A DNA stretch of 64,000 nt from contig JBEBRW010000003.1 in assembly GCA_040394635.1 (NCBI GenBank), positions 62,001 to 126,000 of the forward strand. The letters are read 5' to 3'. This DNA comes from UBA5239 sp040394635 (lineage in GTDB: Bacteria; Verrucomicrobiota; Lentisphaeria; Victivallales; Victivallaceae). Under the pieces are notes generated by a model. That model saw only the letters and a list, made by a program, of their open reading frames with translations, had not been told where the DNA came from and ran no database searches. The translations under genes were made by a program, and so were the position numbers. This document shows, one piece after another, positions 1 to 6,816 of the stretch (position 1 is its first letter; each line of letters starts with the position of its first letter).

Positions 1-79
1 CACAAAGATGACAGGCGACATCCTCCAGAACCGCTGTTTTTTGCTCAATGCCCGACAGATCATTCGCCACGATACACAT
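1..79 (-). CDS. Partial CDS, unknown protein (N-terminus only)
   Basis: An open frame starts at an ATG at 79 and runs leftwards off the window edge; about 26 codons are visible, beginning MCIVANDLSGIEQ and reaching a Cys-His-Leu-Cys that may open a zinc knuckle. A good ribosome site (GGAGG, plus-strand cctcc at 85-89) sits 5-6 bases upstream of the start, which is the main support. It belongs to the low-GC mobile element. The function cannot be named from the visible part. Confidence 0.5.
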   Translation of the reverse strand, partial: MCIVANDLSGIEQKTAVLEDVACHLC

Positions 80-240
80 ATAAACCTCCGTTGGTTGTTG
101 TTTCCAACAGAGGCTGACGGGTAATACTCTATGTCAAAGGTGGGGCACTTCTAAATTTCGCCTCGGATCGGCAGACCGCAAGCCCCACGGGCGCTCGAAT
201 TATATGCTTCGGCTACAAATAGTGAACACCGGAGCAGGAC

Positions 241-271
241 AAAAAAATAGCCACCCGGAAATCCCGGATGG
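241..271 (-). terminator. Rho-independent terminator of the zinc-ribbon membrane gene
   Basis: Read on the minus strand, an 8-bp GC-rich stem with one mismatch (CCATCCGG / CCGGGTGG) and a short loop is followed closely by a run of seven T. It lies about 40 bases after the stop codon at 311. Apart from this hairpin nothing recognisable was seen between 80 and 310. Confidence 0.7.
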
Positions 272-310
272 CATAGTTAGAGAAAAGTGAACGATAGGGT
301 TTGTTGTTGT

Positions 311-1411
311 TTATTCTCCCAAAACTACAGCACAGAATATAATGTTGCCAATAAAACCGATGATGCCCAGTAGCATCCCAACGAATCCGATTTTATTTCC
401 TCTGCGGTTTGCGATTATGCCAATGATCATAGCAGGAGTCGAAAAGAAGAAACCAGCCATTGGAAGCAACCCTGCAATGCCAAGAATAATACTGATACGA
501 GCAAGGCTGGACTTTCGTACTTTTATTGATGATTCCTCTGACACCTCGTAATTCTCATCCATGATGCATCGTTCAGTCCAAAGCCGGTATATTTTATAAA
601 TCAAAAGAAGAGTGAGAAGGTTCAATGCAATATATACTATTTGCATCGTGCCGGTAAACGTTATGACCGAAAAGACCAGCCCGACTATAGACAGGATGCC
701 ACATCCAACCATGGATAATTGATCATAAGAGGTTTGTACTGCCTTTTTGTTCGGTTGGATCAGAGTAGAGATAAGAATTGTCAGTCTTCCATAAATGGCC
801 ACCGCACAGGCTCCAAATATGATGGAAAACAGCCTTATTCCAAATTTATCATCTCCCTGAAATAAACCGGCAATAACCATTCCGATTCCACGCAATGCGC
901 TAAATCCGCAGCCAACCCCAAAAATTAATATCAAAATATACATCAGTAAATTTAATTTTGCTCTAGATCGATCGTTTGCATCTGACTGTGGAGCTTCTTC
1001 TTCAGTGGTGGAGATCAGAGGTTGAAATGTGTACTGACAGGTATGACACTGGAAAGCTTGAGCGGGGTTGGCTGTGCCGCATTCAGTACAGAATTTGGCC
1101 TTATTGGTAAAGAAACCATGCTGACATTTCTCGCAGGTGACTTCAGTTCCCAACAGCTCCTCCGGTACTTCATATTGTTGATGGCAACCGGGACAGACCG
1201 TCAAGCAGTCTTTTCCCTCTTGAACCAGAAAGACGCTGTCGCACTTCCGGCACTTGGCGGCTGAATCCGTGTTGGCAATGCCGCACTCTGGACAGAATTT
1301 GGCCTTACCGGCGACAAAGTCCCGCTGACATTTCTCGCAAGTCAGTTCCTTTCCCTGATCCTCATCAGAGACATTGTACTTCTGGTAACAGTTCGGACAG
1401 ATTGTTTTCAT
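311..1411 (-). CDS. Zinc-ribbon multi-pass membrane protein (mobile-element cargo)
   Basis: 366 residues. The N-terminal 130 residues hold two copies of one module: an MJ0042-type zinc ribbon (CPNCYQKYNV...CEKC, then CPGCHQQYEV...CEKC), each followed by a second double-CxxC ribbon (FCPECG...CRKC; FCTECG...CHTC), so four zinc sites are expected. From about residue 153 there are roughly six hydrophobic segments (about 153-175, 190-215, 234-254, 256-275, 305-335 and 345-365), giving a membrane protein with cytosolic zinc ribbons. AGGGG precedes the ATG. The next gene upstream begins with the same MKTIC-x2-CYQ motif. The role is unknown; such ribbons often mediate protein or nucleic-acid contacts. 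Confidence 0.75.
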   Translation of the reverse strand: MKTICPNCYQKYNVSDEDQGKELTCEKCQRDFVAGKAKFCPECGIANTDSAAKCRKCDSVFLVQEGKDCLTVCPGCHQQYEVPEELLGTEVTCEKCQHGFFTNKAKFCTECGTANPAQAFQCHTCQYTFQPLISTTEEEAPQSDANDRSRAKLNLLMYILILIFGVGCGFSALRGIGMVIAGLFQGDDKFGIRLFSIIFGACAVAIYGRLTILISTLIQPNKKAVQTSYDQLSMVGCGILSIVGLVFSVITFTGTMQIVYIALNLLTLLLIYKIYRLWTERCIMDENYEVSEESSIKVRKSSLARISIILGIAGLLPMAGFFFSTPAMIIGIIANRRGNKIGFVGMLLGIIGFIGNIIFCAVVLGE

Positions 1412-1448
1412 ATGACCCCTAAGTTGGCTGTTTATTTTTGGTTCGCAT

Positions 1449-2198
1449 TCAATATGATCCGCATAATCGAATCACCCGGAAATAAATTTCCGTCTCTACT
1501 TCCATCCCATATTTTCCTTTTATGCCATGCTCTGGTGCTATAGCCAGAATCCTCCTGCAAACATATTCCTTTGCAGTTCGGTAACGTCTAAATGGTACTT
1601 GGACCTCTTCGGAATAGGTAGGTCCTCTGGAAGTATATTTTGACATATTTCGCCGCCAATCGTCAATAATTTCCATGGCCGTCATAAAATTTTCATCTCT
1701 GGATGGCTCTATTGCCATGACTATTCGAAAAGCTTCTTTATCCCAATAAGCGGCACGTGCCGAATTTATGGCAGGAATTCCGATACAAAGGATCAGTAAC
1801 ACGGCAATACAAATACAAACCACGACCTTTATTTTCTTTTTCGTCGCCATCCCTGAATGATGATATAAGTCCTTTGCTCGATCAATGAGCGAGTTTATCT
1901 TTCTGAAGATATTCACAAATGGGGTGGTATCGATATGGCTACGGCTGGGGTGTTGTTTATATTCTATGAAAGATTCTTCAGGAACATTGGAAACAACAGG
2001 TATAAGTTTCATTTTGAGCAGGGTTCCACATTCTCGACATTTTGATATCTCAGAAAGGTTGGCTGTTCCACACTCGACGCAATATTTGACTTTTTCCGGC
2101 CTGAAAGAATTACTGCAATTGGGGCAGATGATCTTGTCATGAGAATTTTTATTGTCAACATCACACAATTGATAACATTTGGAGCAGATCGTTTTCAT
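1449..2198 (-). CDS. Zinc-ribbon single-pass membrane protein, paralogue of the next gene's N-terminus
   Basis: 249 residues. Residues 1-62 carry four CxxC pairs in the same order as the neighbouring 366-residue protein (MKTICSKCYQ...CPNC; YCVECG...CREC). One transmembrane helix lies at about 124-146, after a Lys-rich stop-transfer (TKKKIK), and is followed by about 100 residues of charged domain with no motif I recognise (it includes AYWDKEAFRIVMAIEP). The gap to the 366-residue gene is only 37 bases, so the two are probably co-transcribed. The likely topology is zinc ribbons inside and C-terminal domain outside. Function unknown. Confidence 0.7.
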   Translation of the reverse strand: MKTICSKCYQLCDVDNKNSHDKIICPNCSNSFRPEKVKYCVECGTANLSEISKCRECGTLLKMKLIPVVSNVPEESFIEYKQHPSRSHIDTTPFVNIFRKINSLIDRAKDLYHHSGMATKKKIKVVVCICIAVLLILCIGIPAINSARAAYWDKEAFRIVMAIEPSRDENFMTAMEIIDDWRRNMSKYTSRGPTYSEEVQVPFRRYRTAKEYVCRRILAIAPEHGIKGKYGMEVETEIYFRVIRLCGSY

Positions 2199-2199
2199 G

Positions 2200-2355
2200 T
2201 TAGTTCATCCCAAATAGCGATAGCATCAGCATTTTCATTTTCCCTACTCGATAAATCCATGATAGCCCTTCTTCTCTATCTTTCATTACACCAATTCTCC
2301 CTAACATTTTAATTTTATTTTGTTCCGCACCGCAAAGATGACAATTCTTTACCAT
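2200..2355 (-). other. Possible small zinc-knuckle ORF or frameshifted remnant
   Basis: A 51-codon frame from an ATG at 2355 begins MVKNCHLCGAEQNK, a CxxC half-site like those of the neighbouring cargo genes, but then turns into atypical sequence. A different frame across the same bases ends ...ADAIAIWDELT with a TGA that overlaps the ATG of the following gene by four bases, the usual operon junction here. This suggests either two tiny ORFs or one gene broken by a frameshift. Support is weak. Confidence 0.25.
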
Positions 2356-2399
2356 CTCTCAGTACAACAATTATTGCATTTCAAGCAAAACATTGAATT

Positions 2400-2588
2400 T
2401 CAACACCCTTTCGCTATTACTTGTAGGAAAATTCCCATTATGAATATGGCACCCCAAAACCAAAACTTCTTATGCTCTTCCGTAGGTTGTCCGCACTTCG
2501 GACAATTTCGTGCCTCTTTCGATATGGGAGTTTCACATGCTGAACATTTCATCATCTTGTTATTGCTATTTTCCATAAAACCATCCAT
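2400..2588 (-). CDS. Small zinc-ribbon membrane protein
   Basis: 62 residues. A zinc ribbon (CSACETPISKEARNCPKCGQ) is followed by one hydrophobic helix (WFWGAIFIMGIFLQVIA) to the C-terminus. The start is uncertain: the first ATG at 2588 has no clear ribosome site, whereas the ATG at 2576 has GGATGG four bases upstream. It shares the zinc-ribbon-plus-helix plan with the two larger downstream genes and is probably part of the same cargo set. Function unknown. Confidence 0.6.
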   Translation of the reverse strand: MDGFMENSNNKMMKCSACETPISKEARNCPKCGQPTEEHKKFWFWGAIFIMGIFLQVIAKGC

Positions 2589-2668
2589 TAATTCTGTTTG
2601 AAAAATAAAAGAGTCCGTTTTCAGTTACGCCCCATAACTTACCTGGTTGGAGTATATTTCTTCAGAGA

Positions 2669-2848
2669 TTATCTCATTTGTCTTCCCATTTCATAAAATC
2701 TATCAGCCCAATCCAAAGCACGTTGATTTCGTTCCATTTCCGCATTGAATCTGGCATCTTCCCCGCCTTTCCAAATTAAGTATAGGATCAGCACGATAAT
2801 TGCCAGTACGATGATGATTGCGATTTGAAACGGTGTTATTTTTTTCAT
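2669..2848 (-). CDS. Small single-pass membrane peptide
   Basis: 59 residues. The ATG at 2848 follows GGAGAAC at good spacing. The protein starts MKKITPFQIAIIIVLAI, a single strongly hydrophobic segment to about residue 25, followed by a short amphipathic charged tail (EDARFNAEMERNQRALDWAD) ending GRQMR. It looks like a bitopic membrane peptide with a cytosolic helix. Support is the ribosome site, intact frame, hydrophobic pattern and position in the cargo cluster. No family recognised. Confidence 0.5.
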   Translation of the reverse strand: MKKITPFQIAIIIVLAIIVLILYLIWKGGEDARFNAEMERNQRALDWADRFYEMGRQMR

Positions 2849-2945
2849 ATTCCAGTTCTCCTTCTGATTTTCTCAAGATTGATAAATTTTCATGGGTACA
2901 TTGTTCGATACTTCATACATTTAGAGGCAACAAGGCAAGTGATTT

Positions 2946-3392
2946 TCATTTTTTGGATTCCCGTTGGTTAATTTTTTTATTTGTCAGATATTGCGGATTT
3001 AATCTTGGCTGGATGTCTTCACCGTCGATATATATGTCTGAGAGGATGCGGAAATACTTACAGCGGTCAACGTTTTTTAGTTCGATGACCTTGGCCCCGG
3101 TCAGAAGCTCGGTCAGGCGTTGTTTCTCCTCCTGAGCGGCCTGACGCTCTTCCGGGTCTCGGGCCCGTAGCTCGGGAGTGTCGATGTGTTTGAGCCGGAT
3201 ACGGATGTTCTTACCGATGAGGGCTGAGAGCTCGTCTATATCGCAGACGAAAGTATCACCGTCAATGACTCGGATCAATCTGGACACGGTCACGTTCGGA
3301 TAGCGTTCATGGACTTCTTCCGGGGATGGGGCCATACAGCCGCCGATGAGGAGCAGGGGTAAGAGTAATAGCAGTTTCACAATTGCGACCAT
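2946..3392 (-). CDS. Lipoprotein with staphylococcal-nuclease (thermonuclease) domain
   Basis: From the ATG at 3392 the protein is 148 residues: a lipoprotein signal (MVAIVKLLLLLPLLLIGGC, lipobox L-I-G-G-C) and then an SNase fold. Visible motifs are RVIDGDTF (metal-binding Asp), IRLKHIDTPE (catalytic Arg and Glu equivalents) and KYFRIL (second catalytic Arg), so all three catalytic positions of micrococcal nuclease appear kept. The frame stays open to 3575, adding 61 residues that look non-native before the signal; I prefer 3392 although neither start has a strong ribosome site. The C-terminus (ending NKKINQRESKK) is shorter than usual. A membrane-anchored outward-facing nuclease is inferred. 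Confidence 0.7.
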   Translation of the reverse strand: MVAIVKLLLLLPLLLIGGCMAPSPEEVHERYPNVTVSRLIRVIDGDTFVCDIDELSALIGKNIRIRLKHIDTPELRARDPEERQAAQEEKQRLTELLTGAKVIELKNVDRCKYFRILSDIYIDGEDIQPRLNPQYLTNKKINQRESKK

Positions 3393-3802
3393 TGATGGTC
3401 GGAGCGAAATCTTGTTCAAGGCTTGGAGGAGGCTGACAACGAAGAGGGGCCAAATCTCAAATACCGAGGCAACCGCCAGATTGGCCCGTGAAGAATGAGA
3501 AGAGGCCCCAAGGTGGGTACTCTTCAGTCTGACATCTTCACTCTGAAACACTGGCGGTATTTTCGGTATTGACATAACTGAGAAGCTAAAAAGCTCTTTA
3601 TTCGATTGTTACTTTATTCTGCTATTGTCCTTGCTTAAATCTCCATATATTCATTTCATCTATTATTTATTGTACTGATAATGTAGACGGCCATCGTTCG
3701 ATTGTCAATATCGTTCACGAAGTTTTTCCGAAAGTCGAGACCATGGACACTGGTCGAGCCCCCTGACAATCAATTGATGTATAATACCGAATAAAATGGA
3801 AA

Positions 3803-3848
3803 TGAAAACCGATCTGCTACGGTGTGAAAACCGATCTGCACTGATCGG
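3803..3848. repeat. Iteron-like direct repeats in the gap 3393-3983
   Basis: TGAAAACCGATCTGC occurs at 3803-3817 and again, identical, at 3825-3839, a 22-bp spacing equal to two helical turns. The second copy continues into an inverted pair CCGATC (3831-3836) / GATCGG (3843-3848). It lies just downstream of the candidate replication gene, in an otherwise empty stretch (3393-3983) where I saw no convincing gene. Iterons of this spacing bind replication initiators in plasmids; here that is inference. Confidence 0.4.
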
Positions 3849-3983
3849 ATTTGGAACTGTCTCGGTTTTGTCGAAGTACCGCATGAAATGATATTTTACA
3901 ATTCGGTATCGATTGAGCGACAAGGATAGGTGGGCCGTGCATACTACTTCGAAGTCTATCCCCCGATTTCAAATGCTCCAGCA

Positions 3984-5399
3984 TCATTTTTTAGATATGG
4001 GACAGGAAAAGCCATTCAGCTTCCAGCGGTATGTTTTGTCCATTATATCACGAAGCAGGTCTTCGTGTTGTTCGGCGACAATGGCACTGTCATGGACCGG
4101 CAGGCATGGAATGTTCTGTTTTGCCAGTTCCAACATGATGTACCGCATGATCTCGGCATCAATCCTCTGGAGCAGTACCCCGAAGCGGCCACAGAAGGAA
4201 TCATGAATGGCTGAGTGGGCTTTTTTCAGTCTGCCAATCAGGTCTTTCCAATCGGGATCGTACTCTTTACAGAGGTTCAAGAATTTCAATTCTCTTTCGC
4301 TTAAAGCTATTTTTCCTTTCAGTGTCATTATCTGTTCGTTCATTGATTTTATAGTGTCGAGATCATCTTTGGCATTTATCGCAGTCAGGAACAGGACTTT
4401 GACTATTGGCCGCATCTCTTTTCCTGCTATCCGGGTATATGGGTCAAAGTCTGGCGGCAGTTGTATTCGATTTACCGCATAAAGGATATTGATATGGAAG
4501 GCATCATAATCGAGCTCCACGGTAGGTTCATTATCAATAAGAATCGTTTTTCGTTGTGAGGAGGGCATGTTCTGCCAGCTCTCCCCCAGTAGGTTATTGG
4601 CATAGAATCTGCCACCGGTGGCAAAATTGCCACCGTTAAAAACCGCTTTTATCTGAGGCACAAAACGCCTCACTTTTTGAGTTGGTTCCCGTAATGGTGT
4701 AGAAATAAAGAGAGATTTATGGTTATGGATATTATATTGAATGGATATATTCTTGTTCTTAAGAATATCATTATACTCGGAGATGCCTTTATAGTAGTAA
4801 TAATTGTAGAGATATGTTCGATTTCGTAACTTATGCGTGAATAAATGCCGAAGATAAATTGAGTTTATCGTCCCGATGTCTGCTCGAAGCTCCTGAGTAA
4901 ACTTTGTTTCGTCAAAATCGATCACATTCTTTTGGTCGTCTTTGAGTACGATGCAATCGCCGATAATCCTTTCAGGAGCCCAGTCAAATTCATCGAAAAT
5001 CCGTTGAAGCTCTTTACCGGGCCACATGCGGGTATACTCGCCCGGTAGCAAATTTGCCACCCTCCGTTTCAACCGATATCCCTTTCGGCACTCGATAAGT
5101 TCATTTTTGCTCAACCAGTCGAAGACGGCAAGGAAAGGAACACGGTCGAAGTGCAACTGTCCGAGTCGCCCGGAAGAAAATTCCGAATAACGAAGCGGTA
5201 CAGCCACAGGCTTTCCAATATAGTACGAGGTCGCAAGATTACATAAGAACGGCTTCAGGTACTCACCCATCTTCTGAAGTGTTTGCTCTTGGTGTTTACC
5301 TCTGGGGATCGCTCCCCAGAGGAGATTATAGAGTTCATTCAGTTCTGGATGCTCGGACCATCGGTACACGTCAAATAAGAGAGCATCATATTCTTTCAT
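3984..5399 (-). CDS. Large element protein with family-A-polymerase-like motifs, candidate replication protein
   Basis: 471 residues. Three spaced motifs in the C-terminal half recall the palm and fingers of family A DNA polymerases: VELDYDAFHINILY at 294-307 (motif A-like, Asp297), RPIVKVLFLTAINAKD at 330-345 (motif B-like, Arg and Lys) and LPVHDSAIV at 433-441 (motif C-like His-Asp). Just before motif A is GGRFYANNLLGESWQ. No exonuclease domain is visible, and the N-terminal 250 residues are unrecognised. The gene overlaps the ParB-like gene by four bases, and iteron-like repeats lie about 140 bases after its stop. I infer an element-encoded replication protein; the family assignment rests on motifs only. 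Confidence 0.55.
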   Translation of the reverse strand: MKEYDALLFDVYRWSEHPELNELYNLLWGAIPRGKHQEQTLQKMGEYLKPFLCNLATSYYIGKPVAVPLRYSEFSSGRLGQLHFDRVPFLAVFDWLSKNELIECRKGYRLKRRVANLLPGEYTRMWPGKELQRIFDEFDWAPERIIGDCIVLKDDQKNVIDFDETKFTQELRADIGTINSIYLRHLFTHKLRNRTYLYNYYYYKGISEYNDILKNKNISIQYNIHNHKSLFISTPLREPTQKVRRFVPQIKAVFNGGNFATGGRFYANNLLGESWQNMPSSQRKTILIDNEPTVELDYDAFHINILYAVNRIQLPPDFDPYTRIAGKEMRPIVKVLFLTAINAKDDLDTIKSMNEQIMTLKGKIALSERELKFLNLCKEYDPDWKDLIGRLKKAHSAIHDSFCGRFGVLLQRIDAEIMRYIMLELAKQNIPCLPVHDSAIVAEQHEDLLRDIMDKTYRWKLNGFSCPISKK

Positions 5400-6214
5400 G
5401 CACCGCTATCCGAAGAAACCGGCGAGGGTCTGAAACCGGCAATCGTTGCTTTTAGCGTCTGTTGCCGAAGTTCATATATCCGTGCATTAACGGCTTTCTG
5501 CTGATCTCCAGATAATTCCTCTCGAAATTGGTCAAGCTGACTTTTCATTTCGACAGGAATCAATGCCAACAACTTATTGATGAACTCCGGTTCTGGCAAC
5601 GATACCTTTTTCGGCTTCCCCTCCGCTGGGATGGACAGGTTTTTCTTTTCACCGGAAAAAGCCTTTTCGAATAGATCAGGCCGCTTTTCCTTGAGCGTTT
5701 TCGCCGATTGGACCATTCTCGGACTGATCCCATATTCTTTTGCAACAATGTCACGGAGTTTGCCCTTGGCCGGGGGCTGACGATGCTCCATGTCATTTGC
5801 GGCAATGGTCGCCAACTGTGCCGGTCGAAGATGGCGGCGTTTCAGGTTCAGGCTTTTGACGTACTCTTCAGGGTTTATCTCGCCTTCGAGATTGACTGCT
5901 TTTACATCAACCCCAAGCTCCAAGCAAGCCCACAGGCGGTTGCGACCGTCAAGTAACTTCCCTTGGTGCATGATGACCGGCTCTCTTTGTCCATTGAGCT
6001 TAATATCTTCAAGCAGGAGCTTGGACTCCTTCTCCGGTATCTTCGGCATCAACTCGGCCGCAGAGTGGATTACCATGGCTTTCAATTCGCTATGGGGTAT
6101 TGTGTATGGAGTCGTAGTCAGTGGCTCCTTGTTGATTTGAGAGTCATTATTGGTTTGAGGCGTGACCGGGATAGATTCCCGGTCATTTTCAGCGTGATTG
6201 AGTATGTTATTCAT
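5396..6214 (-). CDS. ParB/Spo0J-like nuclease-fold and HTH protein
   Basis: 272 residues. Residues about 65-125 form a ParB N-terminal domain: DIKLNGQREPVIMHQG, then KLLDGRNRLWACLELG (the dGRnR motif that binds nucleotide in ParB proteins) and a KSLNLKRRHLRPAQLA linker. An HTH follows (KLRDIVAKEYGISPRMVQSA, about 152-171). The N-terminal 40 residues are polar and disordered. It overlaps the downstream gene by four bases and the upstream HTH gene by eight, so the three form one operon. Roles could be partition or regulation of the element. Confidence 0.75.
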   Translation of the reverse strand: MNNILNHAENDRESIPVTPQTNNDSQINKEPLTTTPYTIPHSELKAMVIHSAAELMPKIPEKESKLLLEDIKLNGQREPVIMHQGKLLDGRNRLWACLELGVDVKAVNLEGEINPEEYVKSLNLKRRHLRPAQLATIAANDMEHRQPPAKGKLRDIVAKEYGISPRMVQSAKTLKEKRPDLFEKAFSGEKKNLSIPAEGKPKKVSLPEPEFINKLLALIPVEMKSQLDQFREELSGDQQKAVNARIYELRQQTLKATIAGFRPSPVSSDSGA

Positions 6215-6530
6215 GATTCAATACTCCTTGGGGTGGATTGGCTGGTGGTGTCGATTGGGAAAAGACGAATTGTTCTATGTCTGTTGCCAATAACAATCTT
6301 CGTCCTCCGACTGGATATGACTTCAATCCCTTGGTCAGCCAGCGGTATAGAGTATTACGGGAAATTTTTCCGTACTCCATAGCCTCTTGTATCGTGAGAA
6401 ATCCCAATGATTGGCTTTCAGGCAACTTTGGGGCGACTGTGGTCAAGAGCAGATAAGCTCTTTCCATTTGCTCTGCACTGATTTTCTCAGTATAAAGAGC
6501 ATTGACAATTTTACTTCTTGTGTCTGTCAT
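6207..6530 (-). CDS. Excisionase/AlpA-like helix-turn-helix protein
   Basis: 107 residues. A MerR/Xis-type winged HTH is visible at about 43-92: LGFLTIQEAMEYGKISRNTL, YRWLTKGLKSYPVGGRRLLL and then ATDIEQFV, the usual 'lTiqEaaeylgvsrrTlyrwi..G.p..kvGrr..i...dl..fl' layout. The N-terminus is helical (ISAEQMERAYLLL). A strong GGAGG sits before the ATG. It is the first gene of the operon with the ParB-like and replication-like genes, and two inverted repeats lie in its upstream region. It probably acts as excisionase or as regulator of the operon. Confidence 0.75.
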   Translation of the reverse strand: MTDTRSKIVNALYTEKISAEQMERAYLLLTTVAPKLPESQSLGFLTIQEAMEYGKISRNTLYRWLTKGLKSYPVGGRRLLLATDIEQFVFSQSTPPANPPQGVLNHE

Positions 6531-6576
6531 GGTAACCTCCTATAGGCTTTTAACAGATATTATTTACCTACAATCC

Positions 6577-6630
6577 ATTCACTTGTAAAATTTAAGTGAA
6601 TTATAAAATTGTATTGATTATAATATCAAT
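6577..6630. promoter_or_regulatory. Two inverted repeats upstream of the excisionase-like gene
   Basis: ATTCACTT (6577-6584) and AAGTGAAT (6594-6601) form a perfect 8-bp inverted repeat with a 9-base spacer. Twelve bases further, ATTGAT (6613-6618) and ATCAAT (6625-6630) flank a TATAAT-like core. Both lie in the AT-rich 286-base gap between the HTH operon and the integrase terminator, in the likely promoter of the HTH operon. They are candidate operators for the HTH or ParB-like protein. Confidence 0.4.
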
Positions 6631-6752
6631 TTCCAGTACTCGGTTACACGAGATATTTCAAGAAAACTCAAATTTCTCAAAAATTATTTCAATAAATATA
6701 ATTTTGTTGCTTTTTGTCATATCAGAACCATGATTTTTAATACTTCCAAAAG

Positions 6753-6799
6753 AACCATCATTCCGGCAACAGTATGATTCTGTCACCGGGATGATGGTT
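6753..6799 (-). terminator. Long hairpin after the integrase gene
   Basis: AACCATCATTCCGG pairs with CCGGGATGATGGTT (13 of 14, the last a G-U), and inside it ACAG pairs with CTGT around a 7-base loop. It begins 18 bases past the integrase stop codon at 6817. The following T-run on the minus strand is short (CTTTTGG), so it may be a weak terminator or an mRNA-stabilising hairpin. Confidence 0.55.
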
Positions 6800-6816
6800 A
6801 ATAATTTCGACATGGA

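Noticed and set aside
3705..3923. 72-codon minus-strand ORF next to the replicase-like gene
   Set aside because: It overlaps the iteron-like repeats, has no ribosome site and no protein-like pattern.
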